From contig CAUAFL010000004.1 in assembly GCA_958428295.1 (NCBI GenBank), positions 1 to 64,000 of the forward strand: a stretch of DNA of 64,000 bases, in the 5' to 3' direction. The notes under the pieces are model-generated. The model was not told the DNA's origin. It was given only the letters and a program-made list of their open reading frames with translations, and searched no databases. The position numbers were made by a program, and so were the translations under genes. Positions 16,783 through 25,167 of this stretch are shown piece after piece. Origin of the DNA: an uncultured Bacillota bacterium. Lineage in GTDB: Bacteria > Bacillota_I > Bacilli_A > RF39 > UBA660. Position 1 is the first letter of the stretch. Each line of letters begins with the position of its first letter.

Positions 16783-18155
16783 TAAAAAGAGGTTTCCTTT
16801 TTAATATAGTCTATTACGTCTTCTAAGGGAATCGTAATTTGTTCCATCGTATCCCGCTTTCTAATTGTTACGGTTTCTTTTTCAAGGGTATCATTATCAA
16901 CTGTTAAACAAAACGGTGTACCAATGGCATCCTGGCGGCGATAACGCTTGCCAATTGATCCTGCTTCATCATAAGAAACTGAAAACTGTTTTGCTAATTC
17001 TTGATAGAGGGCTTGCGCTTTATCTTGATGATATTTTTTAACTAGCGGTAAGATTGCTAATTTATAAGGCGCAAGATAGGGATGAAGTTTTAATACTTCA
17101 CGGGTTTGATTATCTTTTAATACTTCCTCCTGATAAGCATCACAAAGAATGGTTAAAAAGGTTCTCTCTACCCCCACACTTGGCTCAATTACATAAGGAA
17201 TATATTTTTCGTTTGTTTCAGGATCTAAATAAGCTTGACTCACTTTAGAAACTTCTTGGTGTTTGGTCAAATCATAATCCGTTCTAGAAGCAATTCCCCA
17301 TAATTCTCCCCACCCAAAAGGAAAATGATATTCAATATCCGTAGTAGCATTACTATAAAAGGATAGTTCTTCCTGAGAATGATCACGAAGACGTAATTGC
17401 TCTTTTTTGACACCTAAATCCAATAAAAACTGATAGCAATATTCCTTGTAATATTTATGCCAGTTTAACTCCGTACCTGGTTTGCAGAAAAATTCTAATT
17501 CCATTTGCTCAAACTCACGAACACGGAAAATAAAGTTACCTGGTGTGATTTCATTACGAAAGCTTTTACCAATTTGACCAATGCCAAAAGGAACTTTTAA
17601 GCGCATACTACGCTGTACATTTAAATAATCAACAAAAATACCTTGGGCAGTTTCAGGTCGTAAATAAATGGTGTTTTTAGCATCTTCTGTAACGCCTTGA
17701 AAGGTTTTGAACATTAAATTGAATTCTCTAATATCTGTATAATCAAGAGCGCCACAATTAGGACATGTTATGTGATGTTTTTCAATATAGGCCATTAATT
17801 GTTGATGATTCATTCCCCCTGCATCCTCAACACCTGATAATTCTACTAATTTATCAGCACGATGTCTAGTTTTACACTTTTTACAATCAATCAAAGGATC
17901 AGAAAAAGTTTCCAAATGACCACTTGCTTCCCAAGTCTTAGGATTCATTAAAATTGCTGTATCTAGACCGACATTGTAAGGATTTTCTTGAATGAATTTT
18001 TTAAACCATGCTTGTTTAATATTGTTTTTTAAAAGAACCCCTAGTGGACCAAAATCCCAAGTGTTTGCAAGTCCTCCATAAATTTCACTTCCCTGAAAAA
18101 TAAAGCCATATTGTTTACAAAAGGCCACCAATTTTTCCATTGTTACAGTTTCCAT
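16782..18155 (-). CDS. glyS: Glycyl-tRNA synthetase, homodimeric class II
   Basis: 457 residues, the eukaryotic/Gram-positive alpha2 type. The class II motifs are seen in SFRNEITPGNFIFRVREFEQMELEFF (motif 2) and EPSVGVERTFLTIL (motif 3). A CxxC zinc site pair lies in the insertion (CKKCKTRH, CPNCGALDYTD). The preferred start is the ATG at 18155 with GGAGTG upstream; a GTG three codons earlier is open but inside the ribosome binding site. It attaches glycine to tRNA-Gly. No T-box was seen in the 5 bp before it; it is transcribed with the LOG-like gene. Confidence 0.95.
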   Translation of the reverse strand: METVTMEKLVAFCKQYGFIFQGSEIYGGLANTWDFGPLGVLLKNNIKQAWFKKFIQENPYNVGLDTAILMNPKTWEASGHLETFSDPLIDCKKCKTRHRADKLVELSGVEDAGGMNHQQLMAYIEKHHITCPNCGALDYTDIREFNLMFKTFQGVTEDAKNTIYLRPETAQGIFVDYLNVQRSMRLKVPFGIGQIGKSFRNEITPGNFIFRVREFEQMELEFFCKPGTELNWHKYYKEYCYQFLLDLGVKKEQLRLRDHSQEELSFYSNATTDIEYHFPFGWGELWGIASRTDYDLTKHQEVSKVSQAYLDPETNEKYIPYVIEPSVGVERTFLTILCDAYQEEVLKDNQTREVLKLHPYLAPYKLAILPLVKKYHQDKAQALYQELAKQFSVSYDEAGSIGKRYRRQDAIGTPFCLTVDNDTLEKETVTIRKRDTMEQITIPLEDVIDYIKKETSF

Positions 18156-18160
18156 ATTTT

Positions 18161-18715
18161 TCACTCCTTTTTGGTAATTAAAAATTGTTCTACCTCTTTG
18201 GGGGTAGTTACGACGGTAAAGTAGTCAGTAAGTTTTTTAACAGTAATAAAACCTTTTTTTGTTTTTTGGTCTAAATCTTGTAATATTTGATCATAGCTAT
18301 GATCTTGGTTATAAAGAAGGATTGGTTTCCTAGAGTTGAGCTCAACTTTTTGATCCAACATACCATAGAATTCGGCAGCCGTTCCTAGACCACCTGCTAA
18401 AAATAATAAAACATCCCCTTGTTCATATAATACTTTCGTTCTTTCTAGTGGCGTAGTTACCGCAATTCTATGAGTAGCATCATTGGTAATTAATTCTTTG
18501 CTGTCTTTTAGGCCAACAATCGTTAACGCCACTTTTTTAGCAATGAGTTGTTGTTTAATAAGCCCCATAAGACCAGTTTCTGAAGTGGCCATAATCACTT
18601 GAAAAGAACTTATTTCACTATTTAAAAGTTGGGTGATAAATTCTTGGGTAATAGTCTTAGTGAGTGAAGATACTTGTTGGCTACTACTAGTTAAAATTGC
18701 TAATGTTTTGGACAT
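18161..18715 (-). CDS. LOG-family (Rossmann-fold) protein
   Basis: 184 residues. The hallmark is AGGLGTAAEF (about residue 112), equivalent to the PGGxGTxxE motif of LOG/lysine decarboxylase-like proteins, which often hydrolyse nucleoside 5'-monophosphates. The usual leading Pro is Ala here. The N-terminus lacks the common CGS motif. It precedes glyS in the operon. Substrate unknown. Confidence 0.7.
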   Translation of the reverse strand: MSKTLAILTSSSQQVSSLTKTITQEFITQLLNSEISSFQVIMATSETGLMGLIKQQLIAKKVALTIVGLKDSKELITNDATHRIAVTTPLERTKVLYEQGDVLLFLAGGLGTAAEFYGMLDQKVELNSRKPILLYNQDHSYDQILQDLDQKTKKGFITVKKLTDYFTVVTTPKEVEQFLITKKE

Positions 18716-18784
18716 AGTATTTCCTCTTTTCTGTTTTTATTATACTGTCTTTTCTGCTATTTGCCAACTATTCCCAACTATATT

Positions 18785-19732
18785 CTAAGAAAATATTTTT
18801 GGTAAAAAGATAAACAACCCAACTATTACGGAAAAAAAGGCCATGACTAATACCGCTCCCGCTGCGGCATCTTTCGCACGTTTTGCCTGTTCTTTTTTTT
18901 CTTTGGTTACTAAATCAACTACATTTTCTAAGGCTGTATTAACTAGTTCCAAGGAAATAACAGCACCAAATACAATAAAACAACTAATCCACTCTTTTAT
19001 CTGGATTTCAAAATAGCAGCCCGCAACGATTACTAATAACATAATAATTAAATGAATTACCATGTTACGCTCCCGTCTTATTGTTTCTTTAATCCCGGTA
19101 AAGGCATAGCTGAGACTTTTATGAAAAGGAGCTTCTTTTTGTGATGGACTAAGATCTTTTTCATAAAGATAGATCAAAAGATACAAACATAAAGAGCCAA
19201 GTAACAGTCCTCCAATAATATCTGAGAGGTAATGAACCCCAATGATAATTCGGCTAAAAGCAATCAATGCAATAAATATAGTTAAGCAAAGAATAATATT
19301 TTTTTTATCGTTTGGCTTTTGTGTACTTTTGGATAATAGATAGATAAGAAAACCATAAAAAGTGGTAGCAGCAAAGGCATGACCAGAAGGAAAACTATAA
19401 CTATCTAGTAATAACTGCCCAATCAATGGCCGTTCAATAGTAAAGATATTTTTGGAAATGATAATGAATAATCCACTAATTAATAGGTCTATTACTAAGT
19501 AAAGTCGCATTTTATTGTTCGACAAGAAAAAGAGCATGAGAATAGTCACGCTAATTAACCCCTGAAAAGAGGCAAAAAATGAAAAAAAGTATCCTAGGGA
19601 ATGTAAAACCGGATGGCTATCAGTAGTAAAGTACTGATAGAGAAAGGTATCTAAAGTTGTGGTAAAACCAAAACAGACAGCAACAGCTAGTAATAGAAAA
19701 GTGCCACTTAAAAATAGAATTTTCTTTTTCAT
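18785..19732 (-). CDS. PAP2 phosphatase fused to a DagK/undecaprenol kinase domain
   Basis: 315 residues with two membrane enzymes in one chain. Residues 1 to about 185 are a PAP2 phosphatase with all three motifs: KNIFTIERPLIG, FPSGH, and SRIIIGVHYLSDIIGG. Residues about 205-310 are a prokaryotic diacylglycerol/undecaprenol kinase (SLSYAFTGIKETIRRERNM, SLELVNTALENVVDL, AKRAKDAAAGAVL). In Gram-positives DgkA acts on undecaprenol, and PAP2 enzymes dephosphorylate undecaprenyl pyrophosphate, so the fusion plausibly makes undecaprenyl phosphate by both routes. A separate dgkA lies 1.8 kb upstream. Confidence 0.85.
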   Translation of the reverse strand: MKKKILFLSGTFLLLAVAVCFGFTTTLDTFLYQYFTTDSHPVLHSLGYFFSFFASFQGLISVTILMLFFLSNNKMRLYLVIDLLISGLFIIISKNIFTIERPLIGQLLLDSYSFPSGHAFAATTFYGFLIYLLSKSTQKPNDKKNIILCLTIFIALIAFSRIIIGVHYLSDIIGGLLLGSLCLYLLIYLYEKDLSPSQKEAPFHKSLSYAFTGIKETIRRERNMVIHLIIMLLVIVAGCYFEIQIKEWISCFIVFGAVISLELVNTALENVVDLVTKEKKEQAKRAKDAAAGAVLVMAFFSVIVGLFIFLPKIFS

Positions 19733-19740
19733 TTTCTCCC

Positions 19741-20490
19741 CTACTTTTCTACAAATTTCGCTATGTTTTTAAGCATTTTTTTGCTTTTTAAATAAAGTCC
19801 CGTATAACGATCATAGTAATCGTCTAAAAACCTGTTCAATTCTTTGTTTACTTGTTGACTGACCTCAATTTTAGTAATTTTTTCTACTTCTACATAATAA
19901 TACATTCGTAATAATTGGATTGCCTTATCACTATAATACCCCTCATTCTGATAACAATTACCACAAATTAAACCTCCGGCAGTAGGACTGATACTAACAA
20001 TATGATGCGTACTGCCACAACTGGCACACTGATCAAGCATCGGACTAACTCCTAAGTAGGATAAAAATTTTAATTCTAAAATATTAGCCATCACACTAGC
20101 ATCTAGTCCCTGTTCAATTTTAGCTAATACTGTCGTTACTAAGTTTAAAATACCCTTAGCCTCTGTTTGTTTAACAACTTGTTTCGTTAATTCTAAAATG
20201 AAAGTAGCATAAACAATGTTTTCTAAATTCATTAGGGTTTTAGGATAATCATTGATGACGTCTATACTAATTAATGTTGATAACCCTTTTTCTTTATAGT
20301 AAATATGCAAAGTACCATAAACTAACTTTCGTGAGACTCCACGTAATTTACTTTTTAAGTTACGACAGCCCTTAGAAAGAAGACCAATAATCCCATATTC
20401 CTCTGTTAAAACATTTAAAATCTTGCTAGAATCACTATAATTTGTCTCACTTAAGATCAGTCCTTTTATGTCGATGACTTTCACTTTCAT
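19741..20490 (-). CDS. recO: DNA repair protein RecO
   Basis: 249 residues. The N-terminal OB fold (KGLILSETNYSDSSKILNVLTEEYGIIGLLSKG) and the C-terminal helical domain with a four-Cys zinc finger (CASCG and CGNCY) are typical. It mediates RecA loading on SSB-coated DNA in the RecFOR pathway. ATG at 20490 is preferred over the GTG just before it. It follows era and the small yqzL-like gene, as in B. subtilis. Confidence 0.95.
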   Translation of the reverse strand: MKVKVIDIKGLILSETNYSDSSKILNVLTEEYGIIGLLSKGCRNLKSKLRGVSRKLVYGTLHIYYKEKGLSTLISIDVINDYPKTLMNLENIVYATFILELTKQVVKQTEAKGILNLVTTVLAKIEQGLDASVMANILELKFLSYLGVSPMLDQCASCGSTHHIVSISPTAGGLICGNCYQNEGYYSDKAIQLLRMYYYVEVEKITKIEVSQQVNKELNRFLDDYYDRYTGLYLKSKKMLKNIAKFVEK

Positions 20491-20575
20491 CACTACTTTC
20501 TTTTAATTTTTGCGCTAAAAGAAAGTATTTTATATCGCCAGTTTCTTTAAATAATTTCCACACTAAATTTTCCAT
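20447..20575 (-). CDS. yqzL: YqzL-like small protein
   Basis: A 42-residue frame too short for routine calling. MENLVWKLFKETGDIKYFLL matches the pattern of the YqzL family (aromatic-W-K-x-F-x-x-T-G-x-x-x-x-Y-L-L), and it lies exactly where yqzL lies in B. subtilis, between era and recO. A GGTGATG ribosome binding site precedes the ATG. Its 3' end overlaps recO by 44 bp, suggesting translational coupling. Function unknown. Confidence 0.75.
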   Translation of the reverse strand: MENLVWKLFKETGDIKYFLLAQKLKESSDESESHRHKRTDLK

Positions 20576-20615
20576 TTTCATCACCTATTTTTATAGTGAT
20601 GGTTTTTACAAAATT

Positions 20616-21503
20616 TTATTCATCTTCTTTTAAACCTAGTTCTAAAAAATACTTTTCTTCATCTCGCCAATTGTCAATTGTCTTAACATGCATTTCTAAA
20701 AATACCTGTTTCCCAAGAAAATCTTCCATATCGGTTCGAGCTAGTGTTCCAATTTTTTTTAACATTTGACCATTTTTACCAATGATAATCTTTTTCAAAT
20801 TGGCTCGATCTACGATTATTAATACCTGAATATGAACAATATTGGTTGTTTCTTCATAGTTTTCTACATAGCAAGTAATAGCATGTGGCACTTCTTGTCG
20901 CGTTAGCATCATCGCTTTTTCTCTAACAAATTCTGCCATAATAAATTTCGTAGAAACATTGGTCAATTCATCACCCGTAAAAATTCTCTCTTGCGTAGGT
21001 AAATACTTTTTTATGGTGGTTACTAAATCCTGCTGTCCGATTCCTTTCCTAGCAGATAGCGGAATTATTTCTTTGAAATCGTATAAATCTTTGGCTTGAT
21101 CAATAATTTTTAATATTTTTTGAGGCGTTATTTTATCAATTTTATTGAGAATTAAAAAAATAGAAGCCTCTTTATTTTCTTTTATTTTGTTAAGAACAAA
21201 TTGATCTCCTCGTCCCAAGCCCTCGCTAGCATCGACTAATAATAGAATAATATCAGCACTATCGATATTTTGATAAGCTTTACGATTGAGTAAATTGCCT
21301 AATTTATGTGTCGGTTTATGAATCCCTGGGGTATCAATAAAAATAATTTGCGCTTCAAAATCATCATAAATACCTTGAATAATATTACGAGTAGTACCCG
21401 CTTTGTCCGTAGTAATGGCCAATTTTTTATTTAATAAGGCATTTAATAAAGTGCTTTTTCCTACATTTGGTCGTCCCATAATGGCAACTGTTCCACATTT
21501 CAT
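20616..21503 (-). CDS. era: GTPase Era
   Basis: 295 residues, normal length. G1 GRPNVGKST (about 10), G3 DTPGIHKP (about 59), G4 NKID (about 121), SARKG, and a C-terminal KH domain with IIVDRANLKKIIIGKNGQMLKKIG. It binds 16S rRNA during 30S maturation and links ribosome assembly to growth. It lies in the ybeY-dgkA-era-yqzL-recO cluster. Confidence 0.97.
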   Translation of the reverse strand: MKCGTVAIMGRPNVGKSTLLNALLNKKLAITTDKAGTTRNIIQGIYDDFEAQIIFIDTPGIHKPTHKLGNLLNRKAYQNIDSADIILLLVDASEGLGRGDQFVLNKIKENKEASIFLILNKIDKITPQKILKIIDQAKDLYDFKEIIPLSARKGIGQQDLVTTIKKYLPTQERIFTGDELTNVSTKFIMAEFVREKAMMLTRQEVPHAITCYVENYEETTNIVHIQVLIIVDRANLKKIIIGKNGQMLKKIGTLARTDMEDFLGKQVFLEMHVKTIDNWRDEEKYFLELGLKEDE

Positions 21504-21513
21504 ACAACTCCTC

Positions 21514-21903
21514 CTAAAATAGTGCCATAATTTTTGGCATAAAGATTACTAACGCAATTGCCAAAGACATCAAACTGATAACAAATTCCGCGGCACTGGC
21601 AGTATCTTTAGCCGCTTTCGCTAAAGGATGTCTTTCTGTCGTTATTAAGTCTGTTACATTTTCAATTGAGGTATTGAATAATTCCATCCCCGCAGTTAAT
21701 CCCATAATAAAAATAATACACAACCATTCCAAACGAGAAATTTTCAAAAAGATACTTAGACCAACTAAAATTAGGGCCGCAAATAATTGAATATACATAC
21801 TTTGCTCATTTTTATAGGCAGTCGCTAGACCAGCAAAAGAATTTTTAAGACTTTTGATTATTCGTTTAATACCAAATGGTTTGTGGTTATCGTTCGATTC
21901 CAT
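21514..21903 (-). CDS. dgkA: Diacylglycerol/undecaprenol kinase
   Basis: 129 residues with three predicted membrane helices. Key motifs are RIIKSLKNSFAGLATAYKNEQSMYIQ, GLTAGMELFNTSIENVTDLI and HPLAKAAKDTASAAEFV, with the conserved Glu and Asp residues. In Gram-positive bacteria this enzyme phosphorylates undecaprenol. It overlaps ybeY by 17 bp. The same fold occurs fused to PAP2 at 18785-19732. Confidence 0.93.
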   Translation of the reverse strand: MESNDNHKPFGIKRIIKSLKNSFAGLATAYKNEQSMYIQLFAALILVGLSIFLKISRLEWLCIIFIMGLTAGMELFNTSIENVTDLITTERHPLAKAAKDTASAAEFVISLMSLAIALVIFMPKIMALF

Positions 21904-22336
21904 TTTCGGTTAATACCTCCTCTTGTTTTTGAAACATTTTCATCTCTTCTTCTTTAGTTTGGTGATCATATCCTAGTAAATGATAAAAACCATGTACTGC
22001 TAAAAAGCACAGCTCCCGCTCTAAGCTATGTTGATAGTTAAGAGCTTGCTGTTGCGCCGTAGTAATGCTAATATAAATATCTCCTAAAACGCGCTGATTA
22101 TTAGGAAGTTGGCAACAAGTATCGTCTTCTAAAGCAAATGTTATTACATCTGTCGGGCGATCAAGATGGCGATAGGTTCTATTTAACAATTGAATATAAT
22201 TATCATCTACTATAATAATATTACACTCCGTATGCTCTAAATTTTCTTTTTGGAGGGCTTTTTGGATGATTTTTTTTACTGTCTTTAACGGTTCGATAAT
22301 CTCTTCCGTCTGATTGAAAATTCCCACTTTGTTCAA
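21887..22336 (-). CDS. ybeY: Endoribonuclease YbeY
   Basis: 149 residues. The zinc-binding signature HGFYHLLGYDHQTKEEEMKMF (three His) is complete, preceded by DRPTDVITFALED and LGDIYIS. It is a metal-dependent RNase needed for 16S rRNA 3'-end maturation and quality control. In most Firmicutes phoH and yqfF precede it; here a VanZ-like gene does. Confidence 0.95.
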   Translation of the reverse strand: MNKVGIFNQTEEIIEPLKTVKKIIQKALQKENLEHTECNIIIVDDNYIQLLNRTYRHLDRPTDVITFALEDDTCCQLPNNQRVLGDIYISITTAQQQALNYQHSLERELCFLAVHGFYHLLGYDHQTKEEEMKMFQKQEEVLTENGIER

Positions 22337-22378
22337 TTTATATCACCTGAAGTGATTATACCACAAAAAAAGTTGCTT

Positions 22379-22978
22379 TTAAAGAATCGTTATAAAACCA
22401 ACTAAAAAAATAATGGAAATTATATTTAAAAACCACTCAGCTAAAAAAATCTTGGGACAAATATCGCCAATTTTAAGTAGCAAGCGATATAGATAATGAC
22501 CTAAAATTCCGCCAAGGATATTGAGCATAATATCATCGACATCAAATACACGACCAATCATCAATTGGGTTGTCTCGATGGTTATAGAAGCGACGATGGT
22601 TAATAAAATAATAGGAAAAACTTTCTTTTCTTTCAGAAAATAGCTGGCAAAAAAGCCATAAGGTAGAAACATAAGAACATTACCCAACACATTTTTTAAA
22701 AATAAACGACTACCAAAATTATAGCGAAAAATCTCCCTGAAAGGGACTAAATTATTTCCGCCACTATAACTATTATCTTGGAAGGTTACCACTTGGAATA
22801 AACAAAGAATATAGACAATAAAGGCTAAAGTAATAATTTCTTTATATAGACAAAATTGTTTTTTATTTTTAATAATATCGGCTATTCTAAGACTAATGAC
22901 TACAATCACAGAAATCGCTACCATTGGCATACTAAATTCAAAAACGTTTCCGATTGTTTTTCCAAGACTTGCAAACAT
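22379..22978 (-). CDS. VanZ-like membrane protein
   Basis: 199 residues with about five membrane helices. The VanZ pattern is seen in NLVPFREIFRYNF, NVLGNVLMFLPYGFFASYF, ETTQLMIGRVFDVDDIMLNILGGILGHYLY. VanZ-family proteins are linked to low-level glycopeptide or lipoglycopeptide resistance, but most members are uncharacterised. It sits between yqfD and ybeY, the place usually held by phoH and yqfF. Confidence 0.85.
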   Translation of the reverse strand: MFASLGKTIGNVFEFSMPMVAISVIVVISLRIADIIKNKKQFCLYKEIITLAFIVYILCLFQVVTFQDNSYSGGNNLVPFREIFRYNFGSRLFLKNVLGNVLMFLPYGFFASYFLKEKKVFPIILLTIVASITIETTQLMIGRVFDVDDIMLNILGGILGHYLYRLLLKIGDICPKIFLAEWFLNIISIIFLVGFITIL

Positions 22979-23001
22979 AAAAATACTCCTTCCTAGAACG
23001 T

Positions 23002-24180
23002 TTATTCTTCCTTTGAATCAGCAGCATCGTCAGCATGGATATCAACCTCTTTAATAGATTGATAGGCTGTGATATTTTCTTTTACCTTGAAAAATAATTC
23101 TATATTCATTTTACCAGCACTTTGTTCTTTTTTCAAAACCTTTTGTGAAATTACTTCAATTTCATCCCCTAACTTTTCTTTTAGTTTCTTTTTAGCTAAT
23201 GGAATAACATCTGTTTTAATCGTGTTATTATTATAATTGACCTGATGAATTTCTAGCTCCTCTTTTTTAGTATATTGTATGGAAAGTGGTAATAAAGGAT
23301 GATACCAGAGAATAGTTACTTTTTCTTTGGCATTTTTATAAGGAAAAAGATCATTGAATCCAAAGCTTTGATTTAAAAAACTAACTTCTAAAACTTGTTT
23401 CTTTTTCCCAGTTTTCTTTTCCTCTTTATAAGTTTGTGGTAAATTCATGTTAATCTTATACCACACTTCTGCGTATACTTTCCCTTTGGCCACTACTTTT
23501 GAGACTATGTCTTCTTTATTTTTAATCAAGCCACTGATTAAGACATCCCCTTGTTTTACATACATATTTTTATGCGTTACTACTTCTCCGCTATCTGCTT
23601 TGATACTAACAATCATTCCATCCTTTTTCGCAATTATATGACGGGGTTCTAAGACTTTCTCTTCTTCTTTTTTTACTCTTTTAATTAACTTTATTTGATA
23701 AGAAGTCCCTACTTCTTCTATTTCTAACCATTCCAGTACTTCTTTTTCCTTTTCTAAAATTTGCTGTCGTATTTTTTCTTTACGTTGATATCCTACTTTT
23801 AAATGATACTTTTGGATGCCTAAGTTTTTTAAATCTGTTAAGAGCATCTCTTTTATATCATTATCAGTTTCAATAATCTCAATAGAAAAGGTAACCCGTG
23901 TTAGGAAACACAGTAGGACAAAAGAAAATAGTAAGGCTGTTAAAAAAAGCTTTTTTGTTTTAAAGAGATATAAAAAATAGGCAATTCCTTTTCTTTTCGT
24001 AATTTCTATTTCATAACTTGTTTTGATTTTTAAAATCTTTTGATAGTCTTCTTCAGACACCTCAATAATAATATACTCCTTATCACCTTTTAATTGGCGA
24101 AAGTTAATGTGAAGGTGAAGTAAAAATTCTATAAAATTCTCTGGTCGTTTTCCCTTAATTTTTAAAACATAACTACTCAT
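23002..24180 (-). CDS. yqfD: Sporulation-associated protein YqfD
   Basis: 392 residues. A short N-terminal domain (MSSYVLKIKGKRPENFIEFLLHLHINF) is followed by one membrane helix at about residues 80-98 and a large extracytoplasmic region containing AKKDGMIVSIKADSGEVVTHKNMYVKQGDVLISG, the conserved block of the YqfD family. In B. subtilis yqfC and yqfD are expressed in the mother cell during sporulation. It overlaps yqfC by 8 bp. Confidence 0.9.
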   Translation of the reverse strand: MSSYVLKIKGKRPENFIEFLLHLHINFRQLKGDKEYIIIEVSEEDYQKILKIKTSYEIEITKRKGIAYFLYLFKTKKLFLTALLFSFVLLCFLTRVTFSIEIIETDNDIKEMLLTDLKNLGIQKYHLKVGYQRKEKIRQQILEKEKEVLEWLEIEEVGTSYQIKLIKRVKKEEEKVLEPRHIIAKKDGMIVSIKADSGEVVTHKNMYVKQGDVLISGLIKNKEDIVSKVVAKGKVYAEVWYKINMNLPQTYKEEKKTGKKKQVLEVSFLNQSFGFNDLFPYKNAKEKVTILWYHPLLPLSIQYTKKEELEIHQVNYNNNTIKTDVIPLAKKKLKEKLGDEIEVISQKVLKKEQSAGKMNIELFFKVKENITAYQSIKEVDIHADDAADSKEE

Positions 24181-24418
24181 TAATAATTTCCATTTTTGTT
24201 AAAATACCTTCAATTAGTATTTCGTCATCTAACATTTTATTAAGGGAAAATTTTTGACCATGCAGATATATTTTTTGATGGGGAGCGGCAATGATAATTT
24301 TTTCATTTCCTAAAGATACAATGCGTTGGTAATTACTAACGTGAATACGGTTTTCAAAAATATCAATGTGGAATTCATTATCTTCAATATACTCTTTTAC
24401 CTTATTAAAAATAACCAT
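24173..24418 (-). CDS. yqfC: YabP/YqfC-family sporulation protein
   Basis: 81 residues (ATG at 24418, ribosome binding site AGGTGAGG). The pattern FHIDIFENRIHVSNYQRIVSLGNEKIIIAAPHQKIYLHGQKFSL fits the YabP/YqfC family. It is the mother-cell partner of YqfD and overlaps it, so the two are translationally coupled. A 7-bp perfect hairpin (24438-24454) precedes its ribosome binding site. Confidence 0.85.
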   Translation of the reverse strand: MVIFNKVKEYIEDNEFHIDIFENRIHVSNYQRIVSLGNEKIIIAAPHQKIYLHGQKFSLNKMLDDEILIEGILTKMEIINE

Positions 24419-24450
24419 AAGCACCTCACCTAATTTAGTCTATGTGGCAT

Positions 24451-24482
24451 AGACAAAAAAAAGAAACTAATTTCTTAGTCTC
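24451..24482 (-). terminator. Intrinsic terminator of rpsU
   Basis: On the minus strand, GAGACTAA-GAAA-TTAGTTTC followed by T8, overlapping the rpsU stop codon. It separates rpsU from yqfC. Confidence 0.75.
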
Positions 24483-24681
24483 TATTACTTTTGTGTTGCT
24501 TACGCTCATTTTTGCGTGCATTTTTAATGGCTTCTTTTTTGGCCTTTCTACGCCGAACCCCTGGTTTATCATAAGCATCATGTTTTTTTGCTTCTGAAGG
24601 GACACCATTCCTAGCAAGTTTTTGTTTATACTTTTTAATCGCAAAATCTAAGTTTCCATTTTTTACTTGCACTTGTGTCAT
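24475..24681 (-). CDS. rpsU: 30S ribosomal protein S21
   Basis: 68 residues, very basic. VKNGNLDFAIKKYKQKLARNG and RRRKAKKEAIKNARKNERK are typical of S21. A strong ribosome binding site (GGGAGGG) and its own promoter precede it. It is the first gene of the rpsU-yqfC-yqfD cluster. The 24435-24644 frame is an overlapping shadow. Confidence 0.95.
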   Translation of the reverse strand: MTQVQVKNGNLDFAIKKYKQKLARNGVPSEAKKHDAYDKPGVRRRKAKKEAIKNARKNERKQHKSNRD

Positions 24682-24716
24682 ACAGTTATCCCTCCCTTCG
24701 TTTTTTTCTATAAGTG

Positions 24717-24746
24717 ATTATAACACCGAGTGTCAAGTTCTGACAA
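24717..24746 (-). promoter_or_regulatory. Sigma-A promoter of rpsU
   Basis: On the minus strand, TTGTCA (24741-24746), 18-bp spacer, TATAAT (24717-24722). Confidence 0.7.
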
Positions 24747-24850
24747 CAAATTTTTGCGATTTTTTTAAATTTTCGTCGTTTTTTTGAGAAATTTGCTCAA
24801 TTTGGGCTCAAAATAGAACTATTTGAAATAATTAACTACTGCTTAACTTT

Positions 24851-25021
24851 TTATTTAATTGGACAAATTTCGTCTGTTTCTATGCGCCTAAGCGCGGACC
24901 CAAATAATTCTCCTATATTAATAATAATTTTCACAAGATCATTAATTGCCTTTATCATAGAAGCAGAAAGACTAGCACCTCCTCTAATTTCTTGTAATTG
25001 TTCCTTCGTTAATATCTTCAA
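24851..25021 (-). CDS. Bacteriocin precursor with double-glycine leader (second peptide)
   Basis: A 56-residue frame beginning with TTG. It has an ideal ribosome binding site (GGAGG, 9 nt spacing) inside the preceding gene. The leader MKILTKEQLQEIRGG matches the double-glycine consensus (L-T/S-x-E-Q-L-x-x-I-x-G-G). Cleavage after GG would give a 41-residue mature peptide starting ASLSASMIKAINDL. It is amphipathic, with a GxxxG motif (GELFG) and a C-terminal RRIETDEICPIK. Its start overlaps the stop of the first peptide gene. Together they look like a class IIb (two-peptide) bacteriocin exported by the C39 transporter upstream. Confidence 0.75.
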   Translation of the reverse strand: MKILTKEQLQEIRGGASLSASMIKAINDLVKIIINIGELFGSALRRIETDEICPIK

Positions 25022-25167
25022 ATTTCTTCACCTCCACAACTTTTGGGATGGATATATCCGTCGACGATTCCAGCTAAAATACCTACCAGAAAAGCCGCAC
25101 CTACAAGTGCCCAGCCCGTGAAGCCGCCTTTTATTTGTTTTAATTGTTCTGTTGATAATGTTTTCAT
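25018..25167 (-). CDS. Bacteriocin precursor with double-glycine leader (first peptide)
   Basis: A 49-residue frame with ATG at 25167 overlapping the TGA of the accessory gene (ATGA), and a GGAGG ribosome binding site. The leader MKTLSTEQLKQIKGG is a textbook double-glycine leader. The predicted 34-residue mature peptide is hydrophobic and glycine-rich (FTGWALVGAAFLVGILAGIV) with a GILAG (GxxxG) motif and a more polar end, DGYIHPKSCGGEEI. This matches membrane-active class II bacteriocins. The gene is too short for ordinary calling. Confidence 0.8.
   Translation of the reverse strand: MKTLSTEQLKQIKGGFTGWALVGAAFLVGILAGIVDGYIHPKSCGGEEI

Noticed and set aside
24435..24644. 69-residue frame overlapping rpsU
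   Set aside because: Alternate-frame shadow of rpsU extending through its terminator; no ribosome binding site.
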